A stretch of 16,760 nt of DNA from an uncultured Akkermansia sp. (GTDB lineage: Bacteria; Verrucomicrobiota; Verrucomicrobiia; Verrucomicrobiales; Akkermansiaceae): assembly GCA_904501955.1 (NCBI GenBank), contig CAJGCY010000043.1, positions 1 to 16,760 of the forward strand, given 5' to 3'. Made by a program: the position numbers and the translations under genes. Each line of letters starts with the position of its first letter. The first letter of the stretch is position 1. Under the pieces are notes generated by a model, which did not search any database, had not been told where the DNA came from, and saw only the letters and a program-made list of their open reading frames with translations. Positions 12,493 to 16,760 of this stretch are shown piece after piece.

Positions 12493-13986
12493 ATGGGAGA
12501 GATACGCAGAGGAGCGATACTGAACTACATTCTGCTGGCACTGCAGATTGGCATACCGCTGGCGCTTACCCCCTACGTGATGGACAAGCTGGGGGCGGCG
12601 GAGTACGGGGTGTACATGCTGGCAAGCACCATCATGATGCGCCTGTACATGAGCGACCTAGGGCGCACGACGACCACCAAATTCCTCAGCGAATACCTGG
12701 GGCGTGGCGACCATGAGGGAGCTGCCCGCTTTTTGGGCAACATCACCCTGCTCTACACCGCCATCGGTGTGGGTATTTTGCTGCTGGGCTTGGGGGTGTA
12801 CCCTTGGCTGGGGGATATTTTCCGGCAGTTCACGGAGGACGAGCTGAGCACCTACCGCGTGCTCTACCTGCTCACCTTGGCGAACGCCGCCATCATGTTC
12901 CCGGCGCGCAGCTTGGTGGGCGTGGCGGATGCGCACCAGCGCTTCACCATACCGGGCATTATTGCCATCGCGGCAGCAGGGGCGAACGCCCTGGGCACGG
13001 TACTGTTGCTGGGGCTGGGGCTGCGTTCTGTGGGGCTTATTGTGCTGAGCATCAGTACCGGAGTGGTGGCACTGCTGTGCAACATAGGCTATTGCTTTGT
13101 GGGCTTGCGGGCGCGCATACGCTTCAGCGGGTGGAGTGGTGGCATCATCAAAGGGATATTCGTTTTCTCCTTCTGGATGTTCCTCAACCAGCTCATCAAC
13201 ATGCTCAACGCCGGCACGGGTAACTACATAGTCGCCATTACCCAAGGCTCTACCGCATCCGCCGTATACACCAACGGCTTGATGATTTACGGGCATTACT
13301 ACATGCTGGCGGGGGTGCTCAGTGCGCTTTTTTTGCCGCGCGTGGTGCACATGGTGCTGCGCGGTGCAAGCCCGGCGGAGCAGACGAATGCCATGATACG
13401 CCTGGGGCGCGCGCAGCTGATGCTGCTGGGTGGCGTGCTGGGGGTGCTGGTGTGCTTCGGGCAGCCCTTTTACCGCTTATGGGTAGGGCACATAGCGGGC
13501 GCACAGCCGGAGCTGAGCCTGCACATCATGCTGTGCTTGGTCATCCCGCAAACCTTTGCACTGGTGCAGGCGCTGGGCTGGCAGATTACACAAGCGCGCG
13601 ATGCTCTGCGCCGCCGCGTGCTCATCACCGGCTTTAACAGCCTGCTATTCATTGTTGTGAGCTACTTTGTGTGCCGCTATGCCGGCATACGCGCACAAGC
13701 GCTGTGGGCGGCGTGCTCCATCATCATCCAACTGCTGATGATGAACCTGTGGCACTACCGCGCCTTGGGGCTGGAGGTAGTGCGTTTTTACCGCGAGACC
13801 TTCCGGCGGGCGTTGCCGTGCGCTCTGCTGATGACCGGCGTGGGCGTAGGTGTACGGTACCTGCTGACGGCAGATACTTGGCTGCAATTACTGCTGTGCG
13901 TGGGCATGTTCATGCTGCTCTACCTGCCCACGGTATACTATATATATGCAAATCCGGAAGAGCGCAGGCTCTTCCGGAGACAATAG
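12493..13986 (+). CDS. MOP-superfamily polysaccharide flippase (Wzx/oligosaccharide-type), 497 aa
   Basis: An integral inner-membrane protein of about 12-14 hydrophobic helices, with the N-terminal RRGAILNYILLALQIGIPLALTPYVMDKLG layout typical of lipid-linked oligosaccharide flippases. The stretch YGVYMLASTIMMRLYMSDLG (35-54) and the regularly spaced helices to the C-terminus support this. Such proteins move undecaprenyl-linked sugar units across the membrane for O-antigen or capsule assembly. No glycosyltransferase or polymerase genes flank it here, so it is an orphan in this window and the substrate is unknown. The length fits the family. The last codons form a perfect hairpin (13953-13978). 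The start is supported by the promoter 12 nt upstream. Confidence 0.85.
   Translation: MGEIRRGAILNYILLALQIGIPLALTPYVMDKLGAAEYGVYMLASTIMMRLYMSDLGRTTTTKFLSEYLGRGDHEGAARFLGNITLLYTAIGVGILLLGLGVYPWLGDIFRQFTEDELSTYRVLYLLTLANAAIMFPARSLVGVADAHQRFTIPGIIAIAAAGANALGTVLLLGLGLRSVGLIVLSISTGVVALLCNIGYCFVGLRARIRFSGWSGGIIKGIFVFSFWMFLNQLINMLNAGTGNYIVAITQGSTASAVYTNGLMIYGHYYMLAGVLSALFLPRVVHMVLRGASPAEQTNAMIRLGRAQLMLLGGVLGVLVCFGQPFYRLWVGHIAGAQPELSLHIMLCLVIPQTFALVQALGWQITQARDALRRRVLITGFNSLLFIVVSYFVCRYAGIRAQALWAACSIIIQLLMMNLWHYRALGLEVVRFYRETFRRALPCALLMTGVGVGVRYLLTADTWLQLLLCVGMFMLLYLPTVYYIYANPEERRLFRRQ
13953..13978. terminator. Perfect hairpin inside the last codons of the flippase gene
   Basis: TCCGGAAGAGC (13953-13963) and its exact complement (13968-13978) around GCAG, ending 5 bp before the TAG codon. 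On the minus strand it is followed by ATTTGCATAT, so it may mainly terminate the convergent ankyrin gene. Confidence 0.5.
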
Positions 13987-14017
13987 GCAATACGAGAAAG
14001 AAGCAGGATGAGGCGCA

Positions 14018-15298
14018 TCAGGACGCCGCGGCGGGGGTGGCAGCCGGCGCTGTCGTGGTGGAGGCCGGCACCTGCATCACCTTGCGCAGCATGCGCGCCG
14101 TCTCCGTATGGCCTGCGGCCTCCGCCTTTTGCAGGGGCGTTTGCTTGTGGATATCCAGCACATTCGGGTTCGCGCCCGCCTCCAACAGCAGCTTCACAAC
14201 GCCGGCATGGCCGTGGGAAGCAGCCTCATGCAGGGCGGTCTCCTTATACTTATTGGCAGCATTCACATTGGCACCGGCGGTGATGAGCATCGTCACGACA
14301 GAGGAATGTCCATTTGCGGATGCCCAAGCCAAGGGCGTAGCACCGTATACCTCCGTGGCGGACACATCCGCCCCGGCATTAATCAGGTGCGCCACACACT
14401 TGCTGTGACCATTGGTAGCGGCATTGTGCAGCGGCGTGTTGCCATAGGAATCCTTTTCATTAATACGCACGCGCTGGGTAAGCAGCAGCTCCACACAGGC
14501 ATCATGTCCATTCATCGCGGCCTCATGCAGGGCGCTTGCCCCCATCTTATTCTGGCGGTTCGGGTCCGCCTTGTAATGCAACAGCAACTGCATACAAGCC
14601 GTGTGGCCGAACTCCGCCGCAAGAATCAAGGCCGTGTTCCCCTCACCATCCTTCAAGTTGGGGCTCACCCCGGAGGTGAGGTAGTGCTGCAAGGTTGCCA
14701 CATCGCCGATGATGGTAGCCGTAATGGCATCATTCACGGCACCGGCAGCCACCAGCGCCTTCACGCACTCCGTGTTGCCGTTGCGAGCCACCCACAGCAG
14801 GGGGGACTTGCCGTCATCATCCTTCTTGCGCACGTCACACCCGGCAGCCACCAGCGCCAGCACACATTCCGTGTGCCCGTTCTTAGCAGCGACGAACACG
14901 GCAGTCTCGCCATCGCGCGTGCGCTGGTGCACATCCGCCCCGTGCGCAATGAGCACCTGCAGGCATTCCACATGCCCACCCTGAGCGGCGGCATGCAGCG
15001 CCGTGCCACCGGTGCGGCTGTCACGCGTATTCACATGGGCGCCTGCCGCCAGCAGGGTCTGCATGGTAACGGCATTGCCATCATACGCACTGGCAATCAG
15101 CATCGAGCCGTATTGTTTGCGTGTAATACCGGCCTCCTGCAAAGCTGTAATGGCGTCCACATCCGGGCCGGACGTCACGGCTACTTCCGTTACTTCCGGC
15201 TCCGGCGTTGCAACTGCAGCTGCCTGCTGGGCAAGCAATAAACCGCTACCGGTCACTCCGGCAGCCACGCTGATGACTAAAATCTGTGAGAGCTTCAT
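14018..15298 (-). CDS. Secreted ankyrin-repeat protein, 426 aa
   Basis: A signal peptide (MKLSQILVISVAAGVTGSGL to about 28, AQQAA region) is followed by a spacer and then about ten ankyrin repeats from residue 62 to 408. Typical units are GGTALHAAAQGGHVECLQVLIAHGAD (97-122), GNTPLHNAATNGHSKCVAHLINAGAD (286-311) and ETALHEAASHGHAGVVKLLLEAGANP (353-378). The unit around 185-215 is degenerate, lacking the TPLH part, and splits the array in two. The tail is Ala/Pro/Thr-rich. Ankyrins mediate protein contacts; export means a periplasmic or extracellular partner. A strong AAGGAG site lies 8 nt before the ATG, unlike the leaderless neighbours. It converges on the flippase gene with a 31-bp gap. Partner unknown. 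Confidence 0.92.
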   Translation of the reverse strand: MKLSQILVISVAAGVTGSGLLLAQQAAAVATPEPEVTEVAVTSGPDVDAITALQEAGITRKQYGSMLIASAYDGNAVTMQTLLAAGAHVNTRDSRTGGTALHAAAQGGHVECLQVLIAHGADVHQRTRDGETAVFVAAKNGHTECVLALVAAGCDVRKKDDDGKSPLLWVARNGNTECVKALVAAGAVNDAITATIIGDVATLQHYLTSGVSPNLKDGEGNTALILAAEFGHTACMQLLLHYKADPNRQNKMGASALHEAAMNGHDACVELLLTQRVRINEKDSYGNTPLHNAATNGHSKCVAHLINAGADVSATEVYGATPLAWASANGHSSVVTMLITAGANVNAANKYKETALHEAASHGHAGVVKLLLEAGANPNVLDIHKQTPLQKAEAAGHTETARMLRKVMQVPASTTTAPAATPAAAS

Positions 15299-15306
15299 GG
15301 CGATAT

Positions 15307-15312
15307 CTCCTT
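15307..15312 (-). promoter_or_regulatory. Shine-Dalgarno of the ankyrin gene
   Basis: AAGGAG on the minus strand, 8 nt before the ATG at 15298. It is the clearest ribosome-binding site in the window and confirms this start. Confidence 0.85.
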
Positions 15313-15361
15313 CCGGTTATGATGTAAGCACGGCGGAAAACGTTATTTCCCGTATATTATA

Positions 15362-15389
15362 AGTATAATCGCATCCCTCCGTCAGTCAA
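15362..15389 (-). promoter_or_regulatory. Promoter of the ankyrin gene
   Basis: Minus strand TTGACT (complement of 15384-15389), 16-bp spacer, TATACT (complement of 15362-15367). The leader would be roughly 55-60 nt. Confidence 0.65.
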
Positions 15390-15695
15390 GCAAAAAGCTG
15401 GCTCAAATGCTCATTTTTTACACTCCTACACACCCCAAACGCCGCCCACACAAAACTTTTGCCGAAATAAATCAAAAAAACGCCTATAATGGCATATTTT
15501 TAGCTTGCACTGTGCTACTTACACAGTATACTAAGAACAGGAGCAACCGGCATTGGCTTGTCGCGCAGGCGCGCACACCGAAAAAGCTGCCGACTCCGCC
15601 GAACAGTTAACATTGCGGTGCAACCTACGCCCGGCCTGGGTGTAATATAAAGGCCCCGGGCGCGTACTGCACGCCACCACACACAATCACACACA
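15390..15695. other. Divergent intergenic region and leader of the RRM gene
   Basis: A 67-codon open frame at 15407-15610 has no start signal or recognisable product and I do not accept it. The interval holds the promoter at 15505-15532. Downstream is a hairpin, GCCCGGCCT (15629-15637) pairing with AGGCCCCGGGC (15651-15661) with a 2-nt bulge. An extended -10-like TGTAATAT (15641-15648) lies in the loop. Confidence 0.55.
15505..15532 (+). promoter_or_regulatory. Promoter of the RRM gene with palindromic spacer
   Basis: TTGCAC (15505-15510), 16-bp spacer, TATACT (15527-15532). The inverted repeat ACTGTG (15509-15514) and CACAGT (15522-15527) spans the spacer, a typical place for a repressor to bind. 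The leader to the ATG would be about 155 nt. Confidence 0.5.
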
Positions 15696-16286
15696 ATGTC
15701 TGAACACCACACGCAAGGCAGGCAGGGCCAAGGCGCCCGCCGCCGTCGCAACCAGGGGCGCCACCGCCGCCAGCGCATGCCGCGCCCTGCTGAAACTCCG
15801 CAGAAAAAGCCCTCACTCTTGGAGCGCATTCTCCGCTTCTTCGGATTCCGTAAAAAGGACACCCCCGAAAAGGTTGCCCAAAAGAATGAGAAAAAGGCCA
15901 CGCCCCCGCAAAAAGTACGCGTAGCCAAAGCCAACACCAAGGGGGGTAACCCCGCTGCCAAAGGTAGTCGCCGCGCTACCTCCACCCCGCCCACCCGCAA
16001 CGCCCGTCTCTACGTCGGCAACCTCTCTTACGAGGCTACGGAAAGCGAGCTTGAGGACCTCTTCAAGGGCTTCGGTAATGTGAAGAGCGTGGACATCATC
16101 TACAACCCGCGCACCTACAAGAGCAAGGGCTACGCCTTCGTGGAGATGTACCAGCTGGATGACGCCCGCAAAGCTGCTGAGGTGCTGCACGGCCAGCCTT
16201 TCATGGGCCGCGAGCTCATGGTGAGCGCCGCCAGCGAACGCCCCGAACAGGCAGAGGCCACCCCGCCCGCCGAAAGCGCTGAGTAA
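15696..16286 (+). CDS. RRM-domain RNA-binding protein with basic N-terminal extension, 196 aa
   Basis: A single RNA recognition motif occupies about residues 103-180. RNP2 is LYVGNL (105-110) and RNP1 is KGYAFVEM (144-151), with aromatic residues in the standard RNA-stacking places (Y106, Y146, F148). Such proteins bind single-stranded RNA in the cytoplasm. The first 100 residues are an unusual extension. It starts with a very basic RRRRNQGRHRRQR stretch (15-27), then a predicted amphipathic helix LLERILRFFGFRKK (41-54), then Lys/Pro/Ala-rich linker. The tail is acidic. Bacterial RRM proteins are usually about 80-110 aa, so the extension is distinctive and could add non-specific nucleic-acid or ribosome binding. 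No Shine-Dalgarno is seen; the start is the first ATG. A strong terminator follows. Confidence 0.9.
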   Translation: MSEHHTQGRQGQGARRRRNQGRHRRQRMPRPAETPQKKPSLLERILRFFGFRKKDTPEKVAQKNEKKATPPQKVRVAKANTKGGNPAAKGSRRATSTPPTRNARLYVGNLSYEATESELEDLFKGFGNVKSVDIIYNPRTYKSKGYAFVEMYQLDDARKAAEVLHGQPFMGRELMVSAASERPEQAEATPPAESAE

Positions 16287-16312
16287 TAAAACAACGCGAA
16301 TAGATTTACAGC

Positions 16313-16340
16313 AAGGCTCGCAGCAATGCGAGCCTTTTTT
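16313..16340 (+). terminator. Rho-independent terminator of the RRM gene
   Basis: AAGGCTCGCA (16313-16322) pairs with TGCGAGCCTT (16327-16336) around GCAA, followed by a T run to 16340. Confidence 0.95.
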
Positions 16341-16437
16341 GCGCTCAGCAGCCATTATGCATCAACCCCGCGTGGGTTTATGGGACTAAACGACAATTTA
16401 CGGAAGTTGAAGCCCCGATAGGGGCGAAAGACAGTAG

Positions 16438-16472
16438 CCGGTGGTGGAGTCGCGCAGCGACGAAACCACCGG
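16438..16472. repeat. Two-tier hairpin, left arm of inverted repeat
   Basis: Outer stem CCGGTGGT (16438-16445) with ACCACCGG (16465-16472), 3x3 internal loop GGA/GAA, inner stem GTCGC (16449-16453) with GCGAC (16457-16461), loop GCA. Confidence 0.85.
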
Positions 16473-16493
16473 TAGGATTCCCCCTAATATTCG

Positions 16494-16537
16494 AGCCCAG
16501 AGCGTTGGAGCGATAGCGACAGCGCGGAGGCCGACAG
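16494..16537. repeat. AGCCC...GCCGACAG block, left arm
   Basis: A block of 44 bp matching the reverse complement of 16661-16703 imperfectly. Both begin AGCCC, contain GGAGCGA and AGCGAC, and end GGCCGACAG. Confidence 0.75.
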
Positions 16538-16626
16538 AATGCGATGCTTTGTGTATATGGTGTTTTTGTGGCGATTTGCAATACCCGCAACTCATTAACA
16601 ACAAAAAACACACGCCCGTCCCGGCT

Positions 16627-16646
16627 CGGAGCGTCGCTTCGCTCCG
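16627..16646. repeat. Short palindrome in the centre of the inverted repeat
   Basis: CGGAGCG (16627-16633) and CGCTCCG (16640-16646) around TCGCTT. The same GAGCG/CGCTC vocabulary recurs in the flanking blocks. Confidence 0.7.
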
Positions 16647-16660
16647 GTCCTCGCCATTGT

Positions 16661-16703
16661 CTGTCGGCCTACGCTGCGTCGCTTCGCTCCGTCGCTCCGG
16701 GCT
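16661..16703. repeat. AGCCC...GCCGACAG block, right arm (inverted)
   Basis: Reverse complement of the 16494-16537 block, imperfect, followed at 16704-16724 by unrelated sequence of the same length as in the left arm. Confidence 0.75.
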
Positions 16704-16724
16704 CCATTTTCTTTTTGTGTTGTA

Positions 16725-16759
16725 CCGGTGGTTGCGCGGCTACGCCGCTCCACCACCGG
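16725..16759. repeat. Two-tier hairpin, right arm of inverted repeat
   Basis: Outer stem CCGGTGGT (16725-16732) with ACCACCGG (16752-16759), internal loop TGC/TCC, inner stem GCGGC (16736-16740) with GCCGC (16744-16748), loop TAC. The inner stem differs from the left copy by paired changes. Confidence 0.85.
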
Positions 16760-16760
16760 C

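Larger units (their letters stand above)
16341..16760. other. Non-coding region made of a large imperfect inverted repeat
   Basis: No gene is supported from the terminator to the window end. The left arm (16437-16537) and the reverse complement of the right arm (16661-16760) share the same order of motifs, separated by about 123 bp. The first motif is a CCGGTGGT/ACCACCGG hairpin, then 20-21 bp of unrelated sequence. A block beginning AGCCC follows, ending GCCGACAG. A GCCCC-GATA-GGGGC hairpin (16412-16425) precedes the left arm. The right arm runs to the window edge. Confidence 0.8.

Noticed and set aside
12658..13350. 230-codon minus-strand frame inside the flippase gene
   Set aside because: Antisense to a clear multi-helix membrane protein; His/Gln-rich product without recognisable features.
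14108..15241. 377-codon plus-strand frame with repeat-like character
   Set aside because: It is the antisense of the ankyrin array. The apparent repeats simply mirror the ankyrin repeats.
15407..15610. 67-codon frame upstream of the RRM gene
   Set aside because: It overlaps the RRM promoter, has no start signal and shows no domain or coding bias.
16378..16613. Two overlapping minus-strand frames of 71-77 codons in the terminal repeat region
   Set aside because: They run through the palindromic repeat DNA; such repeats often give spurious open frames.
16411..16760. CRISPR array
   Set aside because: The repeats are inverted, imperfect and not regularly spaced with unique spacers, and no cas gene is visible.

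Overview
The window looks like chromosomal DNA of a Gram-negative, host-associated Verrucomicrobiota bacterium, plausibly Akkermansia-like. That placement is an inference. It rests on the mix of secreted mucin-type glycan enzymes (a GH33 sialidase and a GH123/DUF4091 protein), a bacterial RRM protein, a secreted ankyrin protein and palindromic intergenic repeats; no rRNA or marker gene is present to prove it. The right three quarters is GC-rich, while positions 1-4100 are visibly richer in A+T.

Positions 1-4106 are a mosaic accessory region. Three short DNA segments, here called A (about 95 bp), B (about 103 bp) and C (about 96 bp), each occur twice in the same order A-B-C, A-B-C, but the material between them differs. 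In the first set the spacers hold a small putative lipoprotein gene (its 3' end is B) and two paralogous small multi-pass membrane proteins. In the second set, A is followed by a terminator, a promoter and a two-gene AAA ATPase + TOPRIM-like cassette that resembles two-gene phage-defence modules. B then survives only as the 3' remnant of the small gene, and B and C lie next to each other. Both C copies carry a promoter preceded by two 11-bp direct repeats that look like a response-regulator box. They drive unrelated genes.

Positions 4104-9718 hold a membrane-anchored protein, a convergent secreted sialidase, and a divergent secreted 783-residue protein built from a repeated helical module. 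The same module is recognisable in the membrane-anchored protein. Positions 9831-12075 (minus strand) hold the GH123-like protein and ndk. The interval 12076-12492 contains two near-identical perfect palindromes. Positions 12493-13986 encode a flippase of the polysaccharide type; it converges on a secreted ankyrin-repeat protein (14018-15298, minus strand), which diverges from an RRM RNA-binding protein (15696-16286). From about 16411 to the window end is non-coding DNA dominated by a large imperfect inverted repeat whose hairpins show compensatory changes.

A recurring theme is that -10 boxes sit only 7-12 nt before the ATG of several genes with no Shine-Dalgarno, so leaderless or nearly leaderless mRNAs are likely. 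The most interesting items are the A-B-C mosaic with the ATPase/TOPRIM cargo, the shared repeat module around the sialidase, the paired palindromes and the 3' inverted-repeat element.
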